Positions 8,876 through 18,140 of a stretch of DNA of 35,629 nucleotides are shown one piece after another. This DNA is from Dechloromonas sp. Dech2017 (GTDB lineage: Bacteria > Pseudomonadota > Gammaproteobacteria > Burkholderiales > Rhodocyclaceae): NCBI GenBank assembly GCA_009469585.1, contig SSXW01000029.1, positions 1-35,629 of the forward strand, written 5' to 3'. Made by a program: the position numbers and the translations under genes. The notes under the pieces were generated by a model. It had not been told where the DNA came from. It worked only from the letters and a program-made list of their open reading frames with translations, and did no database searches. Within the stretch, counting starts at the first letter, position 1. Each line of letters opens with the position of its first letter.

Positions 8876-10324
8876 ATGCACTTCACGCAAAGATTTCTCG
8901 CCGCGATTCTGGCCCTGACGGTCGCCGTGCAGCCCCTGTCGGCCGACGAGTTGCCGGAACTGGGCGATGTGGCGAGCAACGAATTGTCGGTGGCGACCGA
9001 AAAGAAAATCGGTGAGCAGATCATGCACGAGATCCGCTGGCGCGAACCGTCCTATCTCGACGATGCCGACATCGAGGCCTATCTCAACCAGTTGGGCGGG
9101 CGGCTGGCGGCGGCCAGCAACGACCCCGGCTTCGGTTTCTACTTTTTTGCCATCAGCGATCCGAACATCAACGCATTCGCCATGCCCGGCGGCTATATCG
9201 GCGTGCATACCGGGCTGATCGCCTCGGCCCAGACCGAGTCGGAGCTGGCCGGCGTGCTTGGCCACGAAATCGCCCATGTCACGCAACGCCACATCGCACG
9301 CCAGGTGTTTCAGTCGAGCCGGATCAACATGGCGTCGATGGTGGCCATGGGGCTGGCCTTGCTGGCCGCCCGTTCGAGCAGCCAGGTGGCGGGGGCGGCG
9401 GTGATGTCCACCCAGGCCGGCGCCATCTCGGCGCAACTGGCCTTCTCGCGCGATTTCGAGCGCGAGGCTGATCGCCAGGGCTTCGACATCCTGCGCAAGG
9501 CAGGATTCGATGTGCGTGGCATGGGTGGCTTCTTCACCCGTCTGCAGCGCGCCGTGCGTCTCTACGAAAACAATGCGACGGCTTATCTGCGAACCCACCC
9601 GCTGAGCGGCGAACGCTTGACCGACATGCAGAATCGCGAGTTGCAGGTGCCTTACCGCCAGGTGGTCGATAGCGTCGATTTCCATCTGGTGAAGGCCAAG
9701 ATCCGCGCCATGCAAGGGACGCCGGGTGATGCCATCAAGGAGCTCGAGGCCCTGTTGCGGGACAGGAAGTTCGCTTCCGAGGCGGCCATTCATTTCGGCC
9801 TGGCCTTTGCCAGGCAGCGGGCCGGCGATTGGCCGGGGGCGGAAAGCGAAATCGAGGCGGTACGGCGGCTCAAGGTGGCGGCGCCTATGGTAGAGCATCT
9901 GGCGGCGGACGTGCGCATCGCCCGCGGCGAGGTGGCCGATGGCTTGCGGATCTATCGCGAGGCGATGCTGCGCTATCCGTTGAATCTGGCGCTGCTCTAC
10001 GGCTACGGCGGGGCGTTGATCGGCAATCGGCAGTTTGTCGAATCGCTGAAGCTGGCCGAGGTCCAGCTGGGCAACTATCCGGGCGATGTCCGTCTGCACA
10101 AGATGCGGGCCGAAAGCTATGCCGGCCTGGGCCGCCGGGGCATGCAGCATCGGGCCCTGGCCGAGGTCTTCGCCCTGCAGGGGCAGACGCCGGCGGCCAT
10201 CGAGCAGCTTGAGTTGGCGCAGCGTGCCGGCGATGCCAATTTCTACGAGATGTCGTCGATCGACGCCCGCTTGCGTGAGCTGAAGAAGCGCCGGATCGAG
10301 GAACTGAAGGAAAGGCGCAATTAG
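8876..10324 (+). CDS. BepA/YfgC-like periplasmic M48 metalloprotease with TPR domain
   Basis: 482 residues. A signal peptide (about 1-23, ending near LSADE) directs it to the periplasm. The M48 domain has HEIAH at 130-134 for zinc and the third ligand in EREAD at 195-199. The C-terminal half (about 270-482) is alpha-helical TPR-like, as in E. coli BepA, which helps assemble or degrade outer-membrane proteins such as LptD. I chose the ATG at 8876 because it starts the signal peptide; the open frame continues upstream through antisense moaC. A TATCAT hexamer ends 6 nt before the ATG. It is followed 46 bp later by tusA. Confidence 0.9.
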   Translation: MHFTQRFLAAILALTVAVQPLSADELPELGDVASNELSVATEKKIGEQIMHEIRWREPSYLDDADIEAYLNQLGGRLAAASNDPGFGFYFFAISDPNINAFAMPGGYIGVHTGLIASAQTESELAGVLGHEIAHVTQRHIARQVFQSSRINMASMVAMGLALLAARSSSQVAGAAVMSTQAGAISAQLAFSRDFEREADRQGFDILRKAGFDVRGMGGFFTRLQRAVRLYENNATAYLRTHPLSGERLTDMQNRELQVPYRQVVDSVDFHLVKAKIRAMQGTPGDAIKELEALLRDRKFASEAAIHFGLAFARQRAGDWPGAESEIEAVRRLKVAAPMVEHLAADVRIARGEVADGLRIYREAMLRYPLNLALLYGYGGALIGNRQFVESLKLAEVQLGNYPGDVRLHKMRAESYAGLGRRGMQHRALAEVFALQGQTPAAIEQLELAQRAGDANFYEMSSIDARLRELKKRRIEELKERRN

Positions 10325-10370
10325 AGGTAGAATTCGCCTCCTCTATGCTGCCATAACCCGTCGAACGACC

Positions 10371-10598
10371 ATGGACTTTGATCGCGATCTTGATGTTAAA
10401 GGGCTGAATTGCCCGCTGCCCATCCTGCGGACCAAGAAGACGCTGGCCGAGATGACTTCCGGCCAGGTGCTCCGCGTGCTGGCCACCGATCCCGGTTCGC
10501 TGAAGGATTTTCCGGCCTTTGCCAAGCAGACCGGTAACGAGCTGGTCGGCCAGAAGGAAGAAAATCGCGTCTTCGAGTTTTTCCTGAAGCGCAAATAA
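10371..10598 (+). CDS. TusA/SirA-family sulfur carrier protein
   Basis: 75 residues with the family motif CPLP at 14-17; the cysteine carries persulfide sulfur. Family members act in tRNA 2-thiouridine synthesis, molybdenum cofactor sulfuration or sulfur oxidation (Dsr/Hdr), and sequence alone does not say which. The conserved pattern D-x-KGLNCPLPILRTKK..L..M..G..L.V.ATDPGS..DF..F....G is complete. It lies between the M48 protease and pabBC, with moaC-soxYZ nearby. The TAA stop overlaps the predicted pabBC start position (see that entry). Confidence 0.9.
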   Translation: MDFDRDLDVKGLNCPLPILRTKKTLAEMTSGQVLRVLATDPGSLKDFPAFAKQTGNELVGQKEENRVFEFFLKRK

Positions 10599-12331
10599 GC
10601 CCGGATTTTTTCGCTTTTTTCGAAGACAGGCGGGCGCCGGCAGGCGAACCCGCCGCTTGGCGTTTCGACGGCCTGATCGACTGCTGGACGGCGCACGACC
10701 GGGCATCGCTCGATGCGGCGTTGCACGCAGCGGAGGGCGGGCCGTCGTGGACGGTGGTGGCGCTCGATTACGAATTGGGCTATCTGCTCGAGCCGGCGGC
10801 GGCCCCGCCCGGCTGGCAGCCGGGGGAGCGGCCGCTGGCCCGTTTCTGGCGTTTTGCCCGGCGCACGCCGCTGACCGCCGAGGCGGCCGGGGCCTGGCTG
10901 GACGAGCGGGCTGGTGGCGCCGTTGCCGGTGTCGGCGGCCTGCAGCCGGCGATGTCCGAAGCGGACTACATCGCTGCGGTCGACCGGATAAAACGCCTGA
11001 TTTTCGAAGGCGACTGTTATCAGGTCAATCTAACCTTTCCGCTGACTTTCGACTGGTTCGGCGCGCCGCTTGCCCTCTACGCCCGCTTGCGGGCCCGCCA
11101 GCCGGTGCGCTACGGCGGCTTCGTCGGCGATGCCAGCGAGGGACTGGTTTCGCTGTCGCCCGAGCTGTTCCTGCTGCGCCAGGGCGACCGGCTGGTGACG
11201 CGGCCGATGAAGGGGACGGCGCCGCCCGGCGTGCCGGCCGAGGCGCTGCGCGCTTCGGCCAAGGACAGGGCGGAGAACCTGATGATCGTCGATCTGCTGC
11301 GCAACGACCTCGGGCGTATCGCCGCCAATGGCAGCGTCGCCGTCGACCGGCTGTTCGAGATCGAGGATTATCCCACCGTCCGGCAGATGGTCTCGGAGGT
11401 GTCGGCCCGCGTGCCGGGGCGTAGTTTCGGGGAAATACTGGAAGCCCTGTTCCCCTGCGGCTCCATCACCGGCGCCCCCAAGATCCGCGCCATGCAGATC
11501 GCCGCCGAACTCGAGCAGGCCCCGCGCGGCGGGTATACCGGCGCCCTCGGCTGGCTGGCGCCGGACGGCGATTTTCGGCTGAATGTGGCGATCCGCACGC
11601 TGGAACTGACGGCTGACGGTCGCGGCAAGCTGGGCGTCGGCAGCGGCATCGTCGCCGATTCGCAGCCGGCGGCCGAATGGCAAGAGTGCCAGCTCAAGGC
11701 GAGCTTCCTGCGCGACGCCGATCCGGGGCTGCAGCTGATCGAAACGCTGCGCCGGGAGGGCGGCGTCTACCCGATGTGGGCCGGCCACCTGGCCCGCCTG
11801 CGGCGTTCGGCGGCGTATTTCGGCTTTCCGCTCGACGAGGACCGCTTGATGCGCGAACTCGGCCGCCAGCCGGCCAGGGGAACCTGGCGGGTCCGCCTGA
11901 CCCTCGACAAGGCCGGCGCCATCGATGTCCGGGCCATCGCCTTCGACGGGTCGGCGCCGGCCCACCGCCTGGCCGCGATGGCCGAGCAGCGTATCGACTC
12001 GGGCGACGTGCTGCGTCGCCACAAGACCACCGCCCGGCCGCTCTACGATGCTGCCCTGGCCGGCCTGGCGGCCGATTCGCCGCTCTTCGACCTGGTTTTC
12101 CTCAACGAGCGCGGCGAGGTGGCCGAAGGGGCGCGCAGCAACGTCTTTGTCGAGCGCGCTGGCCTGCTGCTGACGCCGCCGCTGGCCAGCGGCGCCTTGC
12201 CCGGCGTGCTGCGGGCCGACCTGCTGGCCAGCGGCAAGGCCCGCGAGGCGGTGCTGTGGCCGGCCGACCTGGCCGATGGGTTCTGGCTGGGCAACGCCCT
12301 GCGTGGCCTGGTCCGGGTAACCCTCGGCTAG
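10595..12331 (+). CDS. pabB: Fused aminodeoxychorismate synthase component I / 4-amino-4-deoxychorismate lyase (PabB-PabC)
   Basis: Makes p-aminobenzoate for folate from chorismate. The N-terminal two thirds are the chorismate-binding enzyme: GDCYQVNLTFPL, SLSPELFL, TRPMKGT, LMIVDLLRNDLGRIA, PCGSITGAPKIRAMQI. The C-terminal about 190 residues are a class IV aminotransferase-like lyase with the PLP lysine in RRHKTTARPLYDAAL and EVAEGARSNVF. Family-like sequence (SPDFFAFFEDRRAP) continues upstream of the first usual start (TTG at 10721) right back to an ATA at 10595, with no ATG, GTG or TTG between. I therefore start it at ATA, where an ATGA overlap with tusA seems to have become ATAA. The glutaminase partner PabA is not in the window. 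Confidence 0.85.
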   Translation: MSPDFFAFFEDRRAPAGEPAAWRFDGLIDCWTAHDRASLDAALHAAEGGPSWTVVALDYELGYLLEPAAAPPGWQPGERPLARFWRFARRTPLTAEAAGAWLDERAGGAVAGVGGLQPAMSEADYIAAVDRIKRLIFEGDCYQVNLTFPLTFDWFGAPLALYARLRARQPVRYGGFVGDASEGLVSLSPELFLLRQGDRLVTRPMKGTAPPGVPAEALRASAKDRAENLMIVDLLRNDLGRIAANGSVAVDRLFEIEDYPTVRQMVSEVSARVPGRSFGEILEALFPCGSITGAPKIRAMQIAAELEQAPRGGYTGALGWLAPDGDFRLNVAIRTLELTADGRGKLGVGSGIVADSQPAAEWQECQLKASFLRDADPGLQLIETLRREGGVYPMWAGHLARLRRSAAYFGFPLDEDRLMRELGRQPARGTWRVRLTLDKAGAIDVRAIAFDGSAPAHRLAAMAEQRIDSGDVLRRHKTTARPLYDAALAGLAADSPLFDLVFLNERGEVAEGARSNVFVERAGLLLTPPLASGALPGVLRADLLASGKAREAVLWPADLADGFWLGNALRGLVRVTLG

Positions 12332-12485
12332 TCCGCCGGCTTGGCCGCGGCCAGCGGCGATGATTCCGGCGAGGCGCTGATCCGAGCGGCGACATCCTGT
12401 GCAGCGTGACTTCCCAACAGCATTAGCATTAAAATTGATAAAAATATCCTAAAGTCGAAGCATTCGCCCTTTTGGAGACGCCCGC

Positions 12486-13007
12486 GTGAAACGCCAGGAC
12501 ATCGTCCCTACCCAGAATGAACGCTTGATGCGGGAAGGAGATTTCATCGTCTCCAAGACCGACACCAAAGGCCTGATCACCTACGGCAACCCGATATTCA
12601 TCGAGTTTTCCGGGTACACCGAAGCCGAGCTGATCGGCAGCCAGCACAACATCATCCGCCACCCCGACATGCCGCGCGCTGCCTTCAAGCTTGTCTGGGA
12701 CACCATCCAGTCGGGCAAGGAGGTCTTCGCCTACGTGAAGAACATGGCCCGGGATGGCAGCTGTTATTGGGTACTTGCCCACGTCGCTCCCGATTTCGAC
12801 CCGGATGGCCGCATCGTCGGTTATACCTCGGTGCGCCGTTGCCCCAGGCGTAGCGCCATCGAGGCGCTGATTCCGGTCTACCAACGCATGCTCGATGCCG
12901 AAAAGGCTGCCGGTGCGCGTGATGCCATCGCGGCCGGCAGCCGGGTGCTGGCCGACCTCCTGACGGAAAAAGGAATGACTTATGAAGAGCTCGTCCTCGC
13001 CCTTTGA
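12486..13007 (+). CDS. Aer/CetB-like PAS-domain redox sensor protein
   Basis: 173 residues without membrane segments. The PAS domain (about 10-120) closely follows the N-terminus of E. coli Aer. [10 protein letters not shown] at 54-63 places R58, H59 and D61 at the Aer FAD-binding positions, and [18 protein letters not shown] matches the later FAD-contact strand. It therefore probably binds FAD and senses redox or oxygen. Unlike Aer it ends after a helical tail, and its last 26 bases overlap the start of a separate chemoreceptor gene. This split arrangement resembles CetB of Campylobacter CetA/CetB energy taxis. The ATG follows TTTTGGAGACGCCCGC. Confidence 0.88.
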   Translation: MKRQDIVPTQNERLMREGDFIVSKTDTKGLITYGNPIFIEFSGYTEAELIGSQHNIIRHPDMPRAAFKLVWDTIQSGKEVFAYVKNMARDGSCYWVLAHVAPDFDPDGRIVGYTSVRRCPRRSAIEALIPVYQRMLDAEKAAGARDAIAAGSRVLADLLTEKGMTYEELVLAL

Positions 13008-14268
13008 TCGTCGGGCCGCCATCCTGGTCCTGCTCGTCGCGGCTGCCGCCGGTGCTTTCTGGAGCCCATGGCTGGCGGTCGGGGCGGCGGCGCTGGCTTG
13101 CATCGTGGTGTTCCTGCCCGGTGGGGCGGGAAAGGCGCCGATCGGCGAGATCCAGAAGCTCCTCCAGGAGGTCGGGGCCGGCCAACTCGGGCGGCGCCTG
13201 CCGCATGCCTATACCGACCCGGTGCTCGATGCGATGCGGGTGGACATCAATTCGGCGCTCGACCAGACGGAAACCGCCTTTCGCGAGATGATCGGCGCCA
13301 CCGGTGCCTCGGCCGAGGATCGCCACCATCGCCGCCTGCAGATCAGCGGCCTGCATGGGACCTTCCGCGCCGTCCTGGATGAACTGCAGAAGGTACTCGA
13401 CCGGGTCGCCGAGGGGCAGGCCTCGGTTGCCCGCGAGGCCTTGCTGTCGCGGATTTTCCTCCGTTCCGAACGCGGCCTGTCGCGGGCCATCGAGCATGCC
13501 GGCAGCACGCTGGAAAGCGTCACCGACCATGCCGCCCAGGTCGGCACCCTGTCGACAAACTTTTCGGCCGCTGCCCAGTCGATGGCCGGCGCCGCCGACC
13601 ACATGTCGCAGGCCTTGGGCAATGCCGCCCAGTCGTCGCAAAGCGGCGTCGCCGCCCTCGCCGCGCTGGACGAGGCGGCCGACGGCATCAGCCGGCTGAC
13701 CGGACAGATCGACAGCATCGCCAAGCAGACCAACCTGCTTGCCCTCAACGCCGCCATCGAGGCTGCTCGGGCCGGCGAGGCCGGACGCGGCTTTGCCGTC
13801 GTCGCCGACGAGGTACGCAAGCTGGCCGACCAGTCGCAGCGCGCTGCCGAGGAAATTGCCGTCGCCATCGCCACGATGAGCGCGACGATGGGCGATGCGA
13901 CCAGCCGCATCGGCATCCTCAACCAGGCGGTGGGCGATGCCAAGCAGACCTCCGATCGCTTCGGCCTGCAACTGGCCGAGGCGGCCGGATCAGCCAACGA
14001 GGTCAATGAGCTGGCCGCCAGCATCGGCGACGGGGCGCATCAGATGAACGATTCGATGGGCCTGGTCGCCAGCGCGCAAAAGGCCCGGGCCGACATCAAC
14101 GCCATACTTAACGGCGAGAAGGTCGAAATCGACAGCCTGTCGGCCGTCGAGCAGGAAGCCATCGGCCTGGCCCAGAGCGGCCGCTGGGCCAAGGGCAGCG
14201 AGGACCGCAAGGCGCTGATCGAAATTTACGACCGCGTTTTTGCGAACATCGAGGCTCAGATGCGCTAG
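12982..14268 (+). CDS. CetA-like methyl-accepting chemotaxis protein without a ligand domain
   Basis: 428 residues. The first 50 form a membrane hairpin (about 11-27 and 31-46) with almost no periplasmic loop. A HAMP-like region (about 50-110) follows, then the signalling domain with tip [19 protein letters not shown] near 247-265. The C-terminal 55 residues are helical with [21 protein letters not shown]. With no ligand domain of its own, it is likely driven by the PAS protein encoded directly upstream; the reading frames overlap by 26 bp and AGGA precedes the ATG at 12982, suggesting coupled translation. Together they would form a bipartite energy-taxis receptor. Confidence 0.9.
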   Translation: MKSSSSPFDRRAAILVLLVAAAAGAFWSPWLAVGAAALACIVVFLPGGAGKAPIGEIQKLLQEVGAGQLGRRLPHAYTDPVLDAMRVDINSALDQTETAFREMIGATGASAEDRHHRRLQISGLHGTFRAVLDELQKVLDRVAEGQASVAREALLSRIFLRSERGLSRAIEHAGSTLESVTDHAAQVGTLSTNFSAAAQSMAGAADHMSQALGNAAQSSQSGVAALAALDEAADGISRLTGQIDSIAKQTNLLALNAAIEAARAGEAGRGFAVVADEVRKLADQSQRAAEEIAVAIATMSATMGDATSRIGILNQAVGDAKQTSDRFGLQLAEAAGSANEVNELAASIGDGAHQMNDSMGLVASAQKARADINAILNGEKVEIDSLSAVEQEAIGLAQSGRWAKGSEDRKALIEIYDRVFANIEAQMR

Positions 14269-14352
14269 CTGCCGGGGCCGGCCGACTTTTGGATTTTGCC
14301 GGCTTTTTCCCGTCGACCGCAGGAGTGCCGGCGGCGGCCCGACGCTTTGGTG

Positions 14353-14838
14353 TCAGTTGCGCAGTTGCCGCAGGAAGAGGCCGATGGTGCTGAACAGGGC
14401 GCCGGCCAGCGCGTAGAAGAACAGCTTGATGCTGATTTCGCGGTACTGGACCATCACCGGCTGGTCGTTTTCGATGCGATAGCGCACGGTGATCTGGAAG
14501 TTCCAGGCCGAGGCGGTGGTTTCGATCAGGCCCTTGCTGTTGTCCCAGGTCACGTTAATCTGCTGGTAAGCCGCCTCGCCGCTTTCCAACGGCGGCTGCA
14601 CGGCCTGCAGGCGGCCTTCGGCGCGGGCCTTGGCCAACTCGCCGTAGGGCAGGATGCACAGCTTGTCCGGCGCGCAGGTGACGACCAGCGGGAATTCGGG
14701 CAGCCAGTCGCCGCCCTTGTGCCACGGCCAGGCCATCACCAGGGCGAAGCCCCACACCCAGACCAGGACGCAGAAAAGCATCAGCCACTTGAAGATGCGG
14801 GCGAAGCGGTTGGCGGGTTGAGCGGCGGCTTGCGTCAT
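14353..14838 (-). CDS. Hypothetical two-helix membrane protein downstream of valS
   Basis: 161 residues, not recognised. A membrane helix at about 16-37 and another at about 138-156 enclose a region of about 100 residues, predicted periplasmic, with two cysteines at 55 and 61 (CAPDKLC) and a strand-rich part (ITVRYRIENDQPVMVQYREI). The ATG at 14838 is one base beyond the valS stop, so it is probably co-translated from the valS mRNA. The conserved-looking architecture and tight spacing support a real gene. Function unknown. Confidence 0.72.
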   Translation of the reverse strand: MTQAAAQPANRFARIFKWLMLFCVLVWVWGFALVMAWPWHKGGDWLPEFPLVVTCAPDKLCILPYGELAKARAEGRLQAVQPPLESGEAAYQQINVTWDNSKGLIETTASAWNFQITVRYRIENDQPVMVQYREISIKLFFYALAGALFSTIGLFLRQLRN

Positions 14839-14839
14839 C

Positions 14840-17680
14840 TCAGGCTCCGAGCTTGGCCAGTTGCGGCTTGAGTTTTTCCAGCGTGGCGCTGAAATCGGCG
14901 ACGCGCTGCTTTTCCTGGGCGACGACTTCGGCCGGGGCGCGGGCGACGAAGCCTTCGTTGGCCAGTTTGCCGCTGGCGATGGCGATCTGCTTTTCCAGCT
15001 TCTCGATTTCCTTTTTCAGGCGCTCGCGTTCGGCGACCGGGTCGATCTCGACCTTCAGCATCAGGCGCGTCTCGCCAACGACGGCGACCGGGGCCACGGC
15101 ATCGGCCGGCATGTCGGCGACGATGTGCACTTCCGAGAGCTTGGCCAAGGCCTGCAGGATGGGCGCGAATTCACCCAACTCAGCGGCGATTTCGTCACCG
15201 CCGCCGGCGATCAGCAGCGGCATGCGCTGGGCCGGGGAGATGCCCATCTCGCCGCGCAGGTTGCGGCAGGCGTAGGCCAGGGCCTTGAGGCGCTCGACCT
15301 TGGCTTCGGAGGCGGGATCGAGCTTGTAGTCCTCGGCGCGCGGGTAGGCGGCGAGCATGATCGAGTCGTGCGTCTTGCGCCCGGCGATCGGTGCCACCGT
15401 CTGCCACAGTTCCTCGGTGATGAAGGGGATCAACGGATGGGCCAGGCGCAGGATGGCTTCCAGCGTGCGGACCACGGTGCGGCGGGCACCGCGCTGCTGG
15501 GCGTTGCTGCCGGTCTGGATCTCGACCTTGGCGATTTCCAGGTACCAGTCGCAGAACTCGTCCCAGATGAACTTGTAGATGGCCTGGGCGATCAGGTCGA
15601 AACGGTAGTCGGTGAAATGCTGCTCGATTTCCTTCTCGACGCGCTGCAACTGGCTGACGATCCAGCGGTCGGCGAAGCTGAACTCGAGCGGCGCCGAGCC
15701 ACCGCAGGACGGCCCGTTCTGCTGGTGTTCGAGGGCCAGGTCGTGGCCTTCGACGTTCATCAGCACGAAGCGGGTGGCGTTCCACAGCTTGTTGCAGAAA
15801 TTGCGGTAGCCGTCGCAGCGGTTGAGGTCGAACTTGATGTCGCGGCCGGGCGAGGCGAGCGAAGCGAAGGTGAAGCGCAGGGCGTCGGTGCCGAAGGCGG
15901 CGATGCCTTCCGGGAATTCCTTCTTCGTTTTCTTGGCGATGCTTTCCGCCTGCTTGGGATTCATCAGGCCGGTGGTGCGCTTTTCGATCAGCGCGTCGAG
16001 GCCGATGCCGTCGATCAGGTCGATCGGGTCGAGCACGTTGCCCTTCGACTTCGACATCTTCTGGCCTTCGCCGTCGCGGATCAGGCCGTGCACATAGACG
16101 TGCTTGAACGGGATCTGGCCGGTGATCTGCTTGGTCATCATGACCATGCGGGCGACCCAGAAGAAAATGATGTCGAAACCGGTGACCAACACGGTCGACG
16201 GCAAATATTGCTGCAAAATCAAATTCTGCGCGTCGGCGGCTGCGTCACCCGTCCAGTCCAGCGTCGAGAACGGCCACAGGGCGGACGAGAACCAGGTGTC
16301 GAGGACGTCCTCGTCGCGGCTCAGGGCGCCGGTGTAGCCCGCCTTGGCGGCTTCGGCGCGGGCCTCTTCCTCGCTGTGGGCGACGAAGACCTGGCCGTTG
16401 TCGCCATACCAGGCCGGAATCTGGTGGCCCCACCACAGCTGGCGGGAAATACACCAATCCTGGATGTTGTTCAGCCACTGGTTGTAGGTATTGACCCAGT
16501 TTTCCGGGTAGAACTTGATCTCGCCGGAATGAACGACTTCCAGGGCCTTTTCGGTGATCGACTTGCCATCCTCGCCGGGCTTGGACATGGCGACGAACCA
16601 CTGGTCGGTGAGCATCGGCTCGATGACGACATTGGTCCGGTCGCCACGCGGCACCTTCAGCTTGTGCTTGTCGGTCTTTTCCAGGATGCCGAGCGCTTCG
16701 AGGTCGGCGACGACGGCCTTGCGGGCGTCGAAACGGTCGAGGCCCTGGTATTTGGCGGGGGCGTTGTCGTTGATCCTGGCGTCCAGCGTCAGGATGGCAA
16801 TCATCGGCAGGCCGTGGCGCTGGCCGACGGCGTAGTCGTTGAAATCATGCGCCGGCGTGACCTTGACGCAGCCCGTACCGAATTCGAGATCGACGTAGCT
16901 GTCGGCGATGATCGGGATTTCTCTATCGGTCAGCGGCAGCTTTACCATCTTGCCGATCATGTGCTTGTAGCGCTCGTCTTCCGGATGAACCATGACGGCG
17001 GTGTCGCCGAGCATGGTCTCTGGCCGCGTCGTGGCGACCACCAGGCTGCCCGAGCCGTCGGCCAGCGGGTAACGGATGTGCCACATGAAGCCGTCTTCTT
17101 CCTCCTGCACGACTTCCAGGTCGGACACGGCGGTATGCAGCTTCGGGTCCCAGTTGACCAGGCGCTTGCCGCGGTAGATCAGGCCTTCGTTGTACAGGCG
17201 GACGAAGGTCTCGGTGACCACCTTGTTGAGGCCGGCATCCATCGTGAAGCGCTCGCGCGTCCAGTCCGGGCTGGTGCCCATGCGGCGCATCTGCTGGGTG
17301 ATGGTGTTGCCCGAGTATTCCTTCCATTCCCAGACCTTTTCCAGGAACTTCTCGCGGCCGAGGTCGTGGCGGGAAATACCCTGGGCATCGAGCTGGCGTT
17401 CGACGACGATCTGCGTCGCGATGCCGGCGTGGTCGGTGCCCGGCTGCCACAGCGTGTTGTGACCGCGCATCCGGTAGTAGCGGGTCAGCGCGTCCATGAT
17501 CGTCTGGTTGAAGCCATGGCCCATGTGCAGCGTGCCGGTGACGTTGGGCGGCGGCAGCAGGATGCAGAAATTGTCTTGTTTTTCGCGGTCGACCCCGGCG
17601 GCGAAGTAATTCTGGCCTTCCCACTCGGGATACCAGCGGCGTTCAATGTCGGCGGGTTCGAAGGCTTTGGCGAGTTCCAT
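14840..17680 (-). CDS. valS: Valine-tRNA ligase
   Basis: Charges tRNA-Val with valine; class I synthetase with an editing domain that removes threonine. 946 residues, normal length. The HIGH motif appears as HMGH at 52-55 after PPPNVTGTL, and KMSKSKGN lies near residue 541. The C-terminal about 65 residues form the tRNA-binding coiled coil ([13 protein letters not shown]). The ATG at 17680 starts the standard [10 protein letters not shown]-terminus. A TATAAT hexamer lies on the minus strand at 17715-17710, about 30 nt upstream, so the gene likely has its own promoter rather than depending on holC. Confidence 0.98.
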   Translation of the reverse strand: MELAKAFEPADIERRWYPEWEGQNYFAAGVDREKQDNFCILLPPPNVTGTLHMGHGFNQTIMDALTRYYRMRGHNTLWQPGTDHAGIATQIVVERQLDAQGISRHDLGREKFLEKVWEWKEYSGNTITQQMRRMGTSPDWTRERFTMDAGLNKVVTETFVRLYNEGLIYRGKRLVNWDPKLHTAVSDLEVVQEEEDGFMWHIRYPLADGSGSLVVATTRPETMLGDTAVMVHPEDERYKHMIGKMVKLPLTDREIPIIADSYVDLEFGTGCVKVTPAHDFNDYAVGQRHGLPMIAILTLDARINDNAPAKYQGLDRFDARKAVVADLEALGILEKTDKHKLKVPRGDRTNVVIEPMLTDQWFVAMSKPGEDGKSITEKALEVVHSGEIKFYPENWVNTYNQWLNNIQDWCISRQLWWGHQIPAWYGDNGQVFVAHSEEEARAEAAKAGYTGALSRDEDVLDTWFSSALWPFSTLDWTGDAAADAQNLILQQYLPSTVLVTGFDIIFFWVARMVMMTKQITGQIPFKHVYVHGLIRDGEGQKMSKSKGNVLDPIDLIDGIGLDALIEKRTTGLMNPKQAESIAKKTKKEFPEGIAAFGTDALRFTFASLASPGRDIKFDLNRCDGYRNFCNKLWNATRFVLMNVEGHDLALEHQQNGPSCGGSAPLEFSFADRWIVSQLQRVEKEIEQHFTDYRFDLIAQAIYKFIWDEFCDWYLEIAKVEIQTGSNAQQRGARRTVVRTLEAILRLAHPLIPFITEELWQTVAPIAGRKTHDSIMLAAYPRAEDYKLDPASEAKVERLKALAYACRNLRGEMGISPAQRMPLLIAGGGDEIAAELGEFAPILQALAKLSEVHIVADMPADAVAPVAVVGETRLMLKVEIDPVAERERLKKEIEKLEKQIAIASGKLANEGFVARAPAEVVAQEKQRVADFSATLEKLKPQLAKLGA

Positions 17681-17709
17681 GGGCTTGTCGGAAAAGGAGA
17701 AAACCCACG

Positions 17710-17715
17710 ATTATA
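17710..17715 (-). promoter_or_regulatory. Probable -10 element of valS
   Basis: TATAAT on the minus strand, about 29 nt upstream of the valS ATG in the gap after the preceding gene. A good -35 is not evident at 16-18 bp. Confidence 0.45.
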
Positions 17716-17745
17716 CCGGAGCGCTACCGGTGCATTGCGCCGATC

Positions 17746-18132
17746 TCAGTCGGGTTGCGACAGGCTGGCGATCATTTCCTGCTCGGCCAGGAAATCGCAG
17801 ACCGTCGATTCGATCAGGCGCGGCAGTTCGGCGTTCAGGCGCTGTTCGACGCGGCGGGCCAGTTCGCGGACCAGTTGCTCGCGCAATTCGGCATGTTCGG
17901 CGGCCATCGCCGCTACGACTGCAGGTTCCGCCGTTGCCACGCATGTCTCGGGCGCGATGCCGGCTTCCAACTGGGGTTCGTCGAATTCCGGCGGTAGCTC
18001 GGCGTCGAGCAAGACCGGAATGTCGTCTTCGCCAATGGCGTCGGTGAGAATGGGCAAGTCGTCGAGTTCGCCGCCAGTCTGGCGTTTGCGCTGCATCAGG
18101 GCGTCGGCCCGGGCGAGAATGGGGCTGGGCAA
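17746..18132 (-). CDS. Hypothetical acidic protein between holC and valS
   Basis: 128 residues, acidic, no membrane segment. It has a repeated motif (DDLPILTDAI, DDIPVLLDAEL) in the first third and a charged helical C-terminal half (ELREQLVRELARRVEQRLNAELPRLIE). From memory it resembles betaproteobacterial DUF2486-type proteins found at this locus; I could not test this. Start is TTG at 18132, preceded by AGGAAG. It lies 8 bp after holC, in the pepA-holC operon. Function unknown. Confidence 0.7.
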   Translation of the reverse strand: MPSPILARADALMQRKRQTGGELDDLPILTDAIGEDDIPVLLDAELPPEFDEPQLEAGIAPETCVATAEPAVVAAMAAEHAELREQLVRELARRVEQRLNAELPRLIESTVCDFLAEQEMIASLSQPD

Positions 18133-18140
18133 GGGGCTTC

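Noticed and set aside
10721..12331. pabBC starting at TTG 10721
   Set aside because: PabB-like N-terminal sequence continues in frame for 42 codons upstream to the tusA stop, and no ribosome site precedes the TTG.
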